Source: Cladorrhinum sp. PSN259 (taxonomy: Eukaryota > Ascomycota > Sordariomycetes > Sordariales > Podosporaceae). Taken from it: 64,000 bases of DNA. The position numbers and the translations under genes are program-made. The notes under the pieces were generated by a model. The model saw nothing but the letters and a program-made list of their open reading frames with translations. It did no database searches and was not told the origin of the DNA. The stretch covers positions 496,001-560,000 of the forward strand of contig MU867065.1 of NCBI GenBank assembly GCA_033725935.1, in the 5' to 3' direction. Positions 45,797-56,641 of this stretch are shown here, piece after piece (the stretch's first letter is position 1; every line of letters begins with the position of its first letter).

Positions 45797-46402
45797 TTTG
45801 TTTGTAATCGGTGTTTTACAAACGCGGTCTTGTTTACGCTGTTTTGTAGGTATCCAATGTTTGATTGGGTAATAGTTGATGCTGATGAGTTCAAGTTCTC
45901 GTATTGAGGGTGAAAGGATAGTCCTTTATACAAAAGCAACCTGATCTATGATGACATTACGACGAGTGCGTCCGATCCTCCTGAGCTACGACGGGATCTA
46001 GCGATCAGCTAAGCTAAGACAAACAGTATCTCCAAATGCGCCTCATTACATCATTGCTTGACGGAAATGGGATCGTACAGCTGAATAAGCACTGGCCACT
46101 TTTGAGATCTACAAGAGTCGATCAAGAACAAAGAAAAGGACCCTTGTCAAAAATACATAAAATAAAATAATGCAAGTTCTAATCCAAAGGGAACGAGGAC
46201 AACTGAAGATAAACAATAGTTGAAGTGGGCATGAAGGATAGGGAATTTAACTCCAAATCCATCCAGACCGTGACGGAAAAGGGGGTATCACTAATATCAC
46301 CATATAGCATAATACGAAAGAAGAAAAAAAGGAAAGAAAGAAAGAACGAAAGGGAAAGAGCCCAAAAGATTCACCTACATCTTCCTCCTCATATACGCCT
46401 TC
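45797..46402. other. Intergenic
   Basis: Upstream of the 85-residue gene and downstream of the CAP-protein gene. Purine-rich block at 46308-46360. No gene seen. Confidence 0.5.
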
Positions 46403-47182
46403 TCAAAGCGTCAACACCACGGCGCCCACAACCACCATGACCATCGCCAACTTCGCAGGTCTCCTGAGCCCATCCTTCACCCCCGAAGCCAGGCTCCTGA
46501 CGCCTACAACCTTTCCCAGTCCCTCCACCTTCTTCTCCACCATCTCAACAAACTGACCCCCAACGTTACCCCTGGGCCAGTACTCACAAACCAAATACCA
46601 GCTGCCCCTCCCCGTCTGCTTCCCGTCCTTGTCCCTCGAAGCGCAGAACCTAGCCGCGCACCCGACGTCGGTTGTACCCTTCCACACCATCTGAGTGAAA
46701 TGTCCCGTGTCCTTGGTGAACTTGCCAAGCCCAAAGTTGTACTCGTCCCTCTCGTTGCCCCAGAGCTCTATGCATCCGCTCAGACCCGTGCAGCCGATGG
46801 CCAGGTTCTCGCCGAACGGACCGCCCGAGTGTTCCATCTTGCAGGTTGTGGTCACGCTGTCTGCGAAGGCGGCGAGGGAGGCATTGTAGACGAGGGGCTG
46901 GGCGTCGTGTTCGATGCGGTAGGTGTTTGTTGTGTTTAGGACTATGGATTCGAACCGGGCGGGAGAGGTGAATTCGGGGAGGGCAGAGACGGGGACGGTG
47001 GACGTTGGGATTTTATTGGGAGGGGAGGATTGGGGGGCGCCGGGTTGGACGGTGACTGTAACTGTTGTTATCCGGGTAACTATTGCGGGCGCGGCGGCTT
47101 GGGTTGTTTGGTCGCGGTGATGGGGTGTGGCGGATGCGATGCCGGAGAGTAAGAGGCCGAATAGAGCCGGTCTAAGGCGCAT
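46403..47182 (-). CDS. Secreted CAP (SCP/PR-1-like) protein, probably membrane anchored
   Basis: CAP-superfamily extracellular protein of 259 residues in one exon; fungal relatives bind sterols or lipids or act at the cell surface. It has a signal peptide (1-18, ending SGIASA), a Thr/Pro-rich linker, and a CAP domain from about residue 75 to 200 with GPFGENLAIG, DTGHFTQMVWKGTTDVGC and LVCEYWPRGNVGGQF. The cavity residues His and Glu (EHSGGPFGE) and His (GHFTQ) are present, but the first cavity His of the HNxYR motif is replaced (TNTYR). The C-terminus ends with a hydrophobic helix (LAMVMVVVGAVVLTL), which suggests a GPI signal or membrane anchor; the preceding Ala/Lys-rich stretch is not decisive. 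Confidence 0.88.
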   Translation of the reverse strand: MRLRPALFGLLLSGIASATPHHRDQTTQAAAPAIVTRITTVTVTVQPGAPQSSPPNKIPTSTVPVSALPEFTSPARFESIVLNTTNTYRIEHDAQPLVYNASLAAFADSVTTTCKMEHSGGPFGENLAIGCTGLSGCIELWGNERDEYNFGLGKFTKDTGHFTQMVWKGTTDVGCAARFCASRDKDGKQTGRGSWYLVCEYWPRGNVGGQFVEMVEKKVEGLGKVVGVRSLASGVKDGLRRPAKLAMVMVVVGAVVLTL

Positions 47183-47782
47183 TTTTGCGGATTGATATAA
47201 ATGTATTATATTGTTGCTCTGAATCGATATATGTCACGGAGCATCAAGTCGATCGTAAATCGGGGGTTTGCATCGTGGGGGCATCTTGGGTGGTCTGGAT
47301 TACTTATGTTTCCTGTGTTTCGTGAGTTCCTTTACCTTGGCGTTACAAAGACTTTATCCAATTTCTTTCGTGTTTGCTGGCGCTCTCATCGATGCGCTTT
47401 GTCAGGGGACTGGTTGAAGGTGTCTGGCTTTGTGGTTTGGCAAAACAATTGGTTGGCGGGAGAGTGTTCTTTGGACGCGCCGAACGTAAAATTAGTGGAG
47501 AACAATAACCAAGCAGGGGTTCCAGATTACCTACGGTACTGACTAGGCGCCTGCAGGTGAACCAGACAGGTCTGATGTCTAACCGTATTTTGGGAAATCC
47601 CTACTTCTGTCCCCAAAACTCTGATTTTGGCGAATACAACCATCCAATGATACCTAACCGTGGCTCCATTGAGAGTTAAACCTTGAGAACCGTCGATTTT
47701 AAGCAGGCTTATTTTAGCACAAAATAGTCTTCCAAAACCCCTCCTAAATATCACCTCTAGACTCTTAAAACAGCACCAAAAG
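47183..47782. promoter_or_regulatory. Divergent intergenic region between the CAP and phosphoesterase genes
   Basis: 600 bases shared as upstream DNA by two divergently transcribed genes. No clear TATA box; no coding frame of note. Confidence 0.4.
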
Positions 47783-48715
47783 ATGCGGGATTTCTTCTTC
47801 AAGTTAGGCAACCGTTTGGGTGTCTCTCAACCCATCAATAGACCTGCGGCACAACAGGTCACAGCACAAGTCCGGACCGAACACCTATCGCCATCGTCTA
47901 CCACGGCATCAACCTCGTTCCAAATCATATCCGACACTCATCTGGAGGCACACAAAGGCTATGATACCTTTCCGATTATTCCAAAGGCTCCCTACCTCGC
48001 ACTCCTCGGGGATATTGGTGCCGTCCAGCCCCACAAGGATGAATTTGCCGACTTCCTCCTACGACAACTTGAACAGTTTAAAATCGTCTTTTTTGTGCCT
48101 GGTAACCATGAACCCTACGGATCAAACTGGGGCTGCGTCAAAGACTTTCTCGATCACGTCGTGGATCTTGCACGATCCAGACGAGAACAGGAACCATCCT
48201 TGGGGCAATTTGTCCCGCTCACAAGGGGAAGATACGATTTTGATGATGATGAGACCAAAGTATCAGTATTGGGATGCATCCTCTACTCCAACGTTCCAGC
48301 ACCCAGCATGCAGCAGGTTAGCATGTTTCTTAACGACTTCCACGTGACAGAGGACTGGACCGTGGATGAACACAACGCCCAACACAAAGCCGATCTCAAC
48401 TGGCTGAACGATCAAGTGGCGTCTTTGGAGCAATCTGGGAGGAAGATTGTTATCTTTACGCACCATAGTCCGACCACTGACGAGAGAGCGAATAACCCAC
48501 GACACGCTGGATCGAGTGTCTCGTCTGGATTCCGGACCGACCTCAGCAAGGAGAAATGTTGGACAAGTGCCCAAGTGAAGCTTTGGGCATTTGGGCACAC
48601 ACACTATAACTGCGATTTCGTGGATGAGTATGGGAAGAGGGTGTATACCAACCAAAGGGGATATTACTTTCACGAGGCAGACGGGTATGACGGGGAGGGG
48701 ATTGTGGTCGTGTGA
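47783..48715 (+). CDS. Calcineurin-like metallophosphoesterase
   Basis: Two-metal phosphoesterase of the calcineurin-like superfamily, 310 residues in one exon and probably cytosolic. After a short basic N-terminus the five metal-ligand motifs appear in order: SDTHLE, LLGDIGA, VPGNHEPYG, FTHHSPT and GHTHYNCDF. All are intact. The end is GYDGEGIVVV. The substrate is unknown; fungal relatives in this subgroup are annotated only as Ser/Thr-phosphatase-like. It converges on the VOC-protein gene, with stop codons 62 bases apart. Confidence 0.9.
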   Translation: MRDFFFKLGNRLGVSQPINRPAAQQVTAQVRTEHLSPSSTTASTSFQIISDTHLEAHKGYDTFPIIPKAPYLALLGDIGAVQPHKDEFADFLLRQLEQFKIVFFVPGNHEPYGSNWGCVKDFLDHVVDLARSRREQEPSLGQFVPLTRGRYDFDDDETKVSVLGCILYSNVPAPSMQQVSMFLNDFHVTEDWTVDEHNAQHKADLNWLNDQVASLEQSGRKIVIFTHHSPTTDERANNPRHAGSSVSSGFRTDLSKEKCWTSAQVKLWAFGHTHYNCDFVDEYGKRVYTNQRGYYFHEADGYDGEGIVVV

Positions 48716-48777
48716 TATGACATAGTCTGAAACCTTGTGGCGTATGTCCATTGTCTCCTCCACATCGATCAAACTAC

Positions 48778-49245
48778 TCACTCCTTCCCAACCTCTTCGC
48801 CTTCAGCAACAGGAACCTTACAAACGACCTCAACCCTCCACCCATCCACATCTTCAACAAACGCGGCGTAGTAATCCGTCCCATACGCCTCCCTCAGTCC
48901 CGGCTGGCCTCTATCTCTTCCTCCATTCTTCATAGCTTCAGCATGAAACTCTCTGACTGCCTCCCTGCTTGTCGCGCTGAACGCTACGTGAAATCCTGGG
49001 CCAGGTTTAGCGCTCGATCCACTGGCATGTTGATGGAGATCGGGGTACTCGAATAAGTTGAGAATCTCGTGCTCTGGATCTGGGCCGTAACCCAAAATAC
49101 GCGGGGTTTTGCTTGGATTGGAGGTTGTGCTGTCGTAGACTAAGGATAGACCGAGGGGGGCGAGGACTGCGCAGTAAAATTGTCGGGAGCGGGGGAGGGA
49201 AGATATGGGGAGGGAGATGTGGCTCAAGGGGTTTTGCTGTGACAT
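48778..49245 (-). CDS. VOC (glyoxalase/bleomycin-resistance/dioxygenase fold) protein
   Basis: Single-domain vicinal-oxygen-chelate protein of 155 residues in one exon. It starts with LSHISLPISSLPRSRQFYCAV, the typical first beta-alpha unit, and has GPGFHVAFSATSREAVREFHAEA, GTDYYAAFVEDVDGWRVEVVC in the second half. Candidate metal ligands are His (LSHISLP), His (FHVAFSA) and Glu (VEVV). Such small fungal VOC proteins are usually of unknown substrate. Divergent from the HeLo-like gene, with 228 bases between start codons. Confidence 0.88.
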   Translation of the reverse strand: MSQQNPLSHISLPISSLPRSRQFYCAVLAPLGLSLVYDSTTSNPSKTPRILGYGPDPEHEILNLFEYPDLHQHASGSSAKPGPGFHVAFSATSREAVREFHAEAMKNGGRDRGQPGLREAYGTDYYAAFVEDVDGWRVEVVCKVPVAEGEEVGKE

Positions 49246-49473
49246 TTTGATAGGTTAAGGTTGTTTCTCGTTGTTTGGGGGGGTTTGGGAAAGCGGCTGA
49301 AAGCTTGTCTTCGCCCACGATTGGTCTAAACGACTCGACGATAAACGCGTGACTTTGCCAAGTGCATGAGTCTGCCTGGGCGCAAAGCGATGAGGGGTTA
49401 ACGCCTCTCAGCTGAAGGTCAGTTTCGCAATCTCAACTTGAATCTTTTCACAAGATCAGTCATACCCTTCAGA

Positions 49474-51602
49474 ATGGCGGACCCGCTCTCTATTGTCACC
49501 GGGTGCGTAGGCCTGATTGCCACGATTGGGACAGCAACAGCACAGATCAACGGCTTTGTGCGTACAGTCCGCGAGGCGCGCACAGATCTAGACAGTATCT
49601 CCCGAGAGCTCACGTCGCTCCAAAGTATCCTTGATCTGATACAAACCGACGCTTCGAAATCGCTTCCGAGGCCTTTGACGCAGCATTTGCCAGCTATTGT
49701 CGAGAACTGCAATGTCACGATTGGTGACCTTCAACGTGTGTTGGACAAATACAAGAAACATGGCCGAATTACTGGTGCGAAATGGGCAATGTCGGGAAAG
49801 GATGACGTGGAAAGTCTAAAGTCTCGACTGGAAACTCATACCCAGTCACTCAGCTTGGCTTTGGACACCATGACTCTGTGAGCTTTGGTGTCCTTTCCTA
49901 CTTTCTAAAACCACCCTTTGCTGACTGCTTGAGCAGATTCACAGCAATGGATATTAAGCAGGATACCGCTCAGATTAAGGATATCAAAGAGGATACGTCA
50001 GATCTGAAGCAAGATACCACCAAGATTCTTGAAGAGATTGCGCAACTCCGGGCGAGCTTACCACCGGAATTTGGCAAGACAAAGGATGACTTCATTTTGG
50101 AACGATACTTGGAACAGCTGACAACATACACCGAGTCGGCCCTTGATTCCATCGAGACCGTTAAACCAGTCCGACACGAACAAGATAAGTTGGAGAATCA
50201 AGGATCTCTAACACAGTCACTTGCCCTTCCATCGCGACCTCGGAGGGAACGCTCTACTTCGCCATCAGGCCCCAGACCAGTGATAGACGGCAACTTGGGT
50301 ATACTCAAGTCCAGCAGACCATCTTCAATGCATCGGGACCCTGTCAATCCCTTAGGGGTTGCCATGCCTCAGGTCACTTCCACGCCTGGGCCCTCTCATG
50401 TCACCTCACATTTAGCGTTAAAACCGGCACTGGCAGACTCTGAGACCCCCCACCCTACGCTTCATCAATCATCAGCTGATGCCCAGAAGTACACCGGCCG
50501 TTCATCTTCGAAACGGCCGGGCAAGAGTAACCCCTTATTCGGTGGGCAATACGCCGTTGATATTCTCGTATCAGATAATATCCAGAAGTTACATCATCAC
50601 CTTAGGAGTACGCCCGAGGTTCGTTACTGCAGATACAGTGCTGTTACCTGTGAGCCAAGCCAGTTTGTCGCCAACAACTATCTTCTTCGCCCTAGCATCT
50701 ATAGCAGTGGACGACGGCCTATCTCCATCCTTGTGTCGGTGTTCATCGGCGATACAAGAACACAGACGACAACTGCTGATACATTCAACGCGCTTGCCAA
50801 GATGATTGATGGCCTTCATGCTATGCGAAAGGTTGTTACATCATTTGGTGAATACCCATCGAAAGCAATCATGCTGCACCTGCATTTTCCTGCCGCACCA
50901 GCGGACCGTGTTACAAGAACACTTGAGAAGCTTGGAGTTCAGCCCGAACGAAAGCTTCGAAGGATTGAGGCCAAAGAAGGCCATGGTAAATCAGTAAGGG
51001 TAGAAAAGGACTTTGACCTAGTGGAGGTTTCCGGGAAATCTGTGCTGTGGCAGTTGTATGAGTACACAACGCAGCTTCGCCTCGAGTGGAAGATGGCAGA
51101 GACCTCTCATTCTGGCCGAGATTCCGTGAGCGAACACCCTAAGCTTCTCGGGAGCACCGATATTACTCCCCCCCGCTGGGTCCCACACCTTCCTTGGTCC
51201 TCTGCTCTAAGTCTGACGGAAGAGAGAAATCGCCGCGGTAATGGTGGCGATGTGGCAACATCCAGCCACAGCTATCCGGCAACAGACAGCCGGAGAGGGC
51301 ATTATAAAGCACAGGTCGATGCTGGGAATGCTCCAGTCCAAACCATCCTCACATTTCCTCAAGGAAACCGTCAAACAGGGGAAGAGGATTGGCGGGATTG
51401 GAGGCAAGCACTCAAAGAAAGTCTTGGGGCTGAACTAGTAGTTCTCCTGGATGCGGACAGTTCGCATTTGTCACATGCGCGGCCAAAAAATCTTTTGATG
51501 GCTTGGGATAAGCGCCAGCTGATCAAATCTAGTTACATGCACCATATAAATTATGGGGTCATGAGCGGTGAGATTGGGATACAAAATATCGAATCATTGT
51601 AA
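49474..51602 (+). CDS. HeLo-like N-terminal domain protein
   Basis: Exons 49474-49877 and 49937-51602 (intron 59 bases) give 689 residues. The N-terminus MADPLSIVTGCVGLIATIG with a hydrophobic first helix and the following helices (SRELTSLQSILDLIQ, LPAIVENCN) match the Helo_like_N domain found at the front of fungal STAND/NLR and other cell-death related proteins. A helical segment follows with repeats of DIKxDTxxIK (residues about 138-165), typical of coiled linkers in this family. The middle is Ser/Pro-rich and disordered. Residues from about 350 to 530 form an ordered region (VFIGDTRTQTTTADTFNALAK; LEKLGVQPERKLRRIEA) that I do not recognise, and there is no NACHT or NB-ARC P-loop. The family link suggests membrane-targeting or defence signalling; the role here is inference. 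Confidence 0.8.
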
Positions 51603-52095
51603 CGGTGGTACACTCTCTAGAATTGGAATCTCTTTGTATGATACGAGCATTGGCAGTTGATGGAGGTTAGAAGAGCTTGTTCTTCAGAATCATCCCGAGT
51701 AAGGTGAAGCCATTTTGCATCCAAAACAGACGTGATTGACCTCTGTGGCTTCGAGTTCGCCATTGATACTGCCGCCTAAAAGAAGAAGAAGAGAATTGAT
51801 ATCAGACTCACTGTGCTGAAGCTTAGCTTGAAGGGTATTTCGCGCCAGATGATGTCCCTTCTCATGAAACCAGCACGTTTACCACCAGAGTGCAATAATT
51901 CCCAAGTCAAGCCTCGACCTGCGCTGTCGCCACGGAGCTCATGCACACCTTTCAATGTTGATTCACCGAGTCTTCATATTGGGGGAGTGTGTGGACAACT
52001 TTGGTTGCTCCGAGGGGCCGCTAATAAACAAAAGCTTTTCTCTCAATCTCTCCCCATCCTTTTATAAGCCCCACACCAGAGTCAATAGAACCATC
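51603..52095. other. Intergenic upstream of the 5S rRNA gene
   Basis: 3' region of the HeLo-like gene and 5' flank of the 5S gene. Its last 20 bases (TATAAGCCCCACACCAGAGTC) include a TATAA about 35 bases before the 5S start, like the upstream element of 5S genes in related fungi. Confidence 0.45.
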
Positions 52096-52215
52096 ACATA
52101 CGACCATACCCTCAAGAAAAACTCGGCATCCCGTCCGCTCTGCCCTAGATAACCTTGGGAGGGCCAGATTAGTACCTAGGTGGGTGACCACTGGGGAATC
52201 CCTGGTGTTGTATGT
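52096..52215 (+). rRNA. 5S rRNA gene
   Basis: 120 bases starting ACATACGACCATACC and ending GGTGTTGTATGT, whose ends pair as helix I. Internal landmarks of eukaryotic 5S are present: CTCGGCATCCCGTCCGCTCTGCCC, GATAAC, GGGCCAGATTAGTACC and GGGTGACCACTGGGGAATCCC. Relative to the form I recall from Neurospora, helix II is changed on both sides (TCAAG with CTTGG), so pairing is kept. A T-run (52215-52221) ends it. It stands alone, as dispersed 5S genes do in Sordariomycetes. Confidence 0.93.
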
Positions 52216-53316
52216 TTTTTTCTGCTTTTTTTCTTCTTTTTCCTTTACTTTTTCTTTTTCTCTCTCTCCATAAGTATGAAGTTATCCGCATGTCTTATGC
52301 AGAGAGATGTAGTCTGTGGAGGGGGAGGATTCTTAAACGAGGACCGCGTCCCTCTACTGTACCTAGTCAGTGACAGCCCTTCAATTTCGTGTACAAGAAT
52401 TCTCTTCATGATTCAAGTCATCACACTGCAGGTTCAGAAACGGCGTTCCTACGTAAACTTGAACTTTGGGACTGGAATTTGTCGTCGTGATAACTGTGTT
52501 GTTTTCTTTTTAATTCTGTCTAATCACTGTTAGACCGTGACTGGGTTTGAGTTTCATGGTATGGACAAATTCGCAATTTTGATTCTGTCTAAGAGGTATG
52601 GGAATACGTATTAAATCTTTGGTCATGCTACTCCATGGCTGAGTGCTTTAATGTTCTTCTTAGGTTGACATCCGGTGTCGATGCTTGCTCTGTGGGTATC
52701 GTTATGCTGTGAGCCAAGTTTGAACCAGCTTTGATTCAGGGGGGAAGGGCTGCCCTTGCGGATGCCGCTGTTAGCAGCCAGACCTCTCTAACTCTAAATG
52801 AAATAATGGCTTGTTGCTTCTTATTCATCCCATCTATTGGGAAGCCAAGGAACGGCTGTACCTTCTCTGGTCTTCGTTACGTCCTCTCGAGCATGCTATG
52901 TCAACGCCAGCGCTGATTCCGTCCATATTAGTATATCAGGAGCAGAAGATGTCTCATATGCCTCTCTTACAGTCCGAATAGTTGGACTACTTACACTGAA
53001 TTCTTATTTTGATCCCCCAGTTTTCGTGCAAACAATGTTGAAGAAACAGCGGTCCTGACTCGTTACTTGAGCTGTCATCTCATGATGCCGAGTCTTGTTG
53101 CTCCCACCGTCCTAGACCTAAATACCATCCATCTGATCATAACCGTCACTATTCGCCAGGGTCGTACCTTGATGGCCTTGATAATCTGTGTATGCCTTCC
53201 TTCTACACTCCGATGTAAACAGAGGACCCACAAGGCCTCTACTACTCAAGGATAAATTAAGCCTCTGCCTCTCCCATTTCCTTTCTTCTTTTCACAACCA
53301 ACAACAACGACAACTA
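52216..53316. other. Intergenic, no gene recognised
   Basis: Begins with a T/C-rich tract (52215-52270) behind the 5S gene. Short frames around 52731-53058 have no recognisable domain. The last 50 bases are a C/A-rich leader (ACAACCAACAACAACGACAACTA) of the next gene. Confidence 0.45.
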
Positions 53317-54191
53317 ATGTTCAAAATGACACAGCCCGACGTGAACATTGCCGGCTCTAGCCTAGTCGACCTGCTCGACCTCCTCGAGCCAACTCTCCCC
53401 GCCGCGCACACCGCCACCACCGCGCACACCTCCGAGTTGGAGGAGCTCTGGGGTCTGTTCAACACAGGCAAAGACGACGAGAAGACTGCTGCTGCTCCCA
53501 CCTCGGACCTCATCACGGGGGACCTCATCTTCTTCTCGGAGGATGAGGAGGAAGACTCGGAGGGAAAGGACAGAGAGAAGAAGGATCTGATCACCTCTTC
53601 CTCTTCCTCTTCTTCCTCCTCCTCCTCCTCCTCCTCCTCCTCCTCCTCCGACAACAAGAACAAACTTCCTTCCATCACCACCATCCACGGCATCCCCATC
53701 CCCCCTTTCGTCAAACCCACCACCCCCAACTTCACCTTGAAGTCTTCTCTCCCCCCTCCCGCCATTCCTTCCTTCCCCTTTCACGACAACATTGCCAACC
53801 ACTCCCCCCATGTTAGTCTCAGCAGCAGCAGCAGCAAGCACCTAGCCTGGGAGGGACGCATAGTGGTAGGGCCCATAAGCCAAGCCGCCAAGACCGACTG
53901 GAGACTCGACGAGGGGTACCTGTATTTCCGCCCAAAATTCCCTTTGCTCTTTTCCTCAGTCTTTGTGGAGGATGTGCAGGGAAACACGTACTGCGTTTTG
54001 GCCTTCAAGGATAACGACGAAGAAAACGGGTACGACAAGGCTAAGAGTGCTTTGGAGGTATTGAGGAGGTATCCTTGGTATGTTTTTTTTTCCTCTCCCA
54101 AAAAAATTTGTACATACTGACTTTTAATGATTGTGTTTATTTTAGTGGTGGCGTACTCATGAACAGCTGGGAGTGGATGGATTGGCTTTGA
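53317..54191 (+). CDS. Uncharacterised protein with polyserine tract
   Basis: Exons 53317-54077 and 54146-54191 (intron 68 bases) give 268 residues; the last exon is only 15 codons (ending SWEWMDWL). I chose the ATG at 53317 because it follows a typical CA-rich leader. The N-terminal half is acidic and disordered (EDEEEDSEGKDREKKD) and contains about 18 consecutive Ser coded by TCT/TCC. The C-terminal 95 residues look folded and conserved in character (WEGRIVVGPISQAAKTDWRL; YLYFRPKFPLLFSSVFVEDV; TYCVLAFKD). No family recognised and no signal peptide. Confidence 0.65.
53596..53649 (+). repeat. TCC/TCT repeat coding for polyserine
   Basis: Eighteen in-frame Ser codons, twelve of them a pure TCC run at the right end, therefore likely to vary in length. 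Confidence 0.9.
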
Positions 54192-54868
54192 GGAGGAGGA
54201 GGAGGAGGAAGGGGGGGGGGTCAACTGGGGTTCAAAGCTTATGATATGGGATGGGATAAAGGGGGTTTGTTGTTATTTGCTTTTTTTAAAATTCTATTAT
54301 ATATTATACGCATGAGTTAGGACGGAATGGAATGGGGAGGAAGGATGGAGCGTTTTTATCATGGACATTGAGGGATTGAAGGAGGGCTATAAAAGGATTG
54401 AAAATTACGCCTCACAAATGATATTATTGAAAGGCGTTGGTCGATGCTTTGAGGAGATGATTTACTCTTTGTTCATGCCTGACTTTGACTTTGGTATGCT
54501 TTTTATATCTTGCTTTTTTCTGTTTGTGGATGAACTCCTTGGCTGTGCCTTCATCGGTATTTTTCATACCTATCCATGCCCTCTTGATGCCCCATTTTGT
54601 CCCCCATTTGTGTGTTTTCAGTTTGATATGCACGGATATTTCTTTTCTTAAACCAAAATTTATTTGCAAGCATACCTACAATTCTGCTGTGACCCACAGT
54701 TGTGTGGAAAATACAAATCATTACTTCTCTGCTACATCTCCATAAATGCCTTTTACTCGTCTGAAAATCAATTTGCAGGCCTGCTAGGATTACAAACATG
54801 CATGGTTAGAAACACACAGTCTTGACTACCTCAGAGTTCGAATATCAATCCCCAAACTGTACCCATGT
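54192..54868. other. Convergent intergenic region
   Basis: Starts with a GAG/GGA purine repeat (54190-54220) and contains frames of 60 to 96 codons on both strands with no domain. A B-box-like GAGTTCGAATA at 54833-54844 has no matching tRNA fold. Confidence 0.45.
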
Positions 54869-56120
54869 TTAGTCCTCCCATTGATCAACCAAGTCCTCTA
54901 ATTGGGCACCATTTACCATCTTTTCCATATTCATCCGTACACTCAAACGGACATACGGCGTCATCTCTTTGCCCTTATTGATAAACCCACCACCAGGAGC
55001 CGTAATATCCGATGCCGCGCCCTTGCCATAGTGATGGCTGAAAAGGGGCGGCGAGACCGTAACGCAGACTGGTTGCTTGACTGATCCCGCTGAATCAGGA
55101 TCATGCTTGGAGTAGAAGCCGTCACACCAGTCCCCCAACATCAAATCCCACCCCGTCGTGAACGTCTGCAAACCAAACTGCCACAACAGCTTCCGAGCCC
55201 CTCGTTGGCTAACGGCGTATGCCTGTGTACAAGTAGTATTACGTGCCGCGTGAACAACTCTCGTCTGTGGCGGATACAACTCGGCAAGGTCGTCTTGCAG
55301 AGCGAAGGGGTGTGGTTTGAGGTGTTTCGGTGCTGGAACCGTGACATCGTCGGCGATGATGACCTTGAGACCGAGCATGTTGTAGGGATCTGAGTGGGAC
55401 TCGGTTGGAATCTCGGTACCACAATGACCTAACCAGAGAACGTCCCAGTCGTCACCGTATGGAGATAGTCTTGGTGGGACAATGTAGGGTAACTTGTTGA
55501 CGTTACGCTCGTGTTCAGCCATGCCGTGTGCTTGAAGCTGTTCGGCAAAGGTTTGCTTGGCTTGTCCAGGGCGTCGTTGTGTGAATGCCTGGGCGGCCTG
55601 TGCGAAAATTTGAAGCTGGGGTTTGATTCGGATGTCCCAGTCTGCATCGTCTTCGAGGATTAGGGCGCTGGCTATGTCCTGTTGGACTATTCTATAGACT
55701 TGTTAGCGATGCATCATCGGCGCAGAGACAAGGGACGGGTTGCTACCGTTGGAGGGCATTCATATGGGCACGCCATGAACCTTTATTTCCTTTTGGTATG
55801 TTTTTGTCCAAACTGTCGGAGGGCAATGTCTTGTCGAGAACATGCTGGCCAGCTACACCATCGATCCACGTCACAGCAACGTCGGTCAAGGCTGCGGCGA
55901 GAGTAAAGGCATCGCGTCGGTCGGTTCTTTCTGGAAGGTTGATGACGAAGATTTGCTCAAAGCCTAACGTGGCGTTGGATATTTCCGTATATGTGCCGCC
56001 AAGGGTCTTGAGATACTGGAGGGCGGAAGCTGGCGCCGCCTTTGATGGAGACTTGAAGAGCAGGAAAACTACAATCAGGAGAAGAACAAAGATGGTTACG
56101 TTACGAGGACGCGAGAGCAT
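54869..56120 (-). CDS. Glycosyltransferase family 25 protein
   Basis: Type II membrane glycosyltransferase of family GT25 (LPS/collagen galactosyltransferase-like fold), probably Golgi. Exons 56120-55747 and 55691-54869 (intron 55 bases) give 398 residues. Residues 8-22 (VTIFVLLLIVVFLLF) are the signal anchor. The domain starts with EQIFVINLPERTDRRDAF, followed by SWRAHMNALQRIVQQDI, the acidic LILEDDADWD motif that binds the metal-nucleotide, DVLWLGHCG and TTGWDLMLGDWC near the C-terminus. Key motifs are intact. The donor sugar and acceptor are not readable. Divergent from the HET-domain gene, sharing 521 bases upstream. Confidence 0.92.
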
Positions 56121-56641
56121 GATGAATTTTACAGTGAAGTCGATAGTCCATTGGCTTTAACTAATGCATATGTCGAAGAAACCAAGTACGTGGAACTTCT
56201 TGAGGCAACTTGTTTCGTGGATAAATACGGTTAAAGTCAAGGCTACACATTTTGACCAACAGGACAAGTGCAAGCTAGTAGAAACCGGGCCAGGAGTATC
56301 TGGTCGTCTAGCCTCCATGACCAAAAGTGAAGCATTCCCAATGGAAGACGGGAACCCTGAACCCATTTTTAGTCATTCATGAAGCCATTGCACCTTCTCT
56401 TCCCTATTCGGAAGTTTACGGGGTGGGGGGTTGGTCAGCCCAAATTCGAAAACCAGCCAAGGAATTCCCCGCACTTGGCTCCCTCAAAGGCTTTCTCCAG
56501 GGTATTGGATGGGCTGCCTAACTGGTCCAGTTGGGGTGTCACTGTCCTCCTGAAGGTGTCTAAAACCCAGGTACCTTCGCGTCCAACATCCAGCGCCGAT
56601 CTCCAGTCCAACCTCATTGCCAACACTAGCTTTCCTCCACC
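56121..56641. promoter_or_regulatory. Divergent region between the GT25 and HET genes
   Basis: 521 bases of shared upstream DNA. No coding frame of note. The right end is a C-rich leader (CTTTCCTCCACC) directly before the ATG at 56642. Confidence 0.4.

Noticed and set aside
54780..54860. B-box-like GAGTTCGAATATC suggesting a tRNA
   Set aside because: No D arm or acceptor stem pairs at the right distance.
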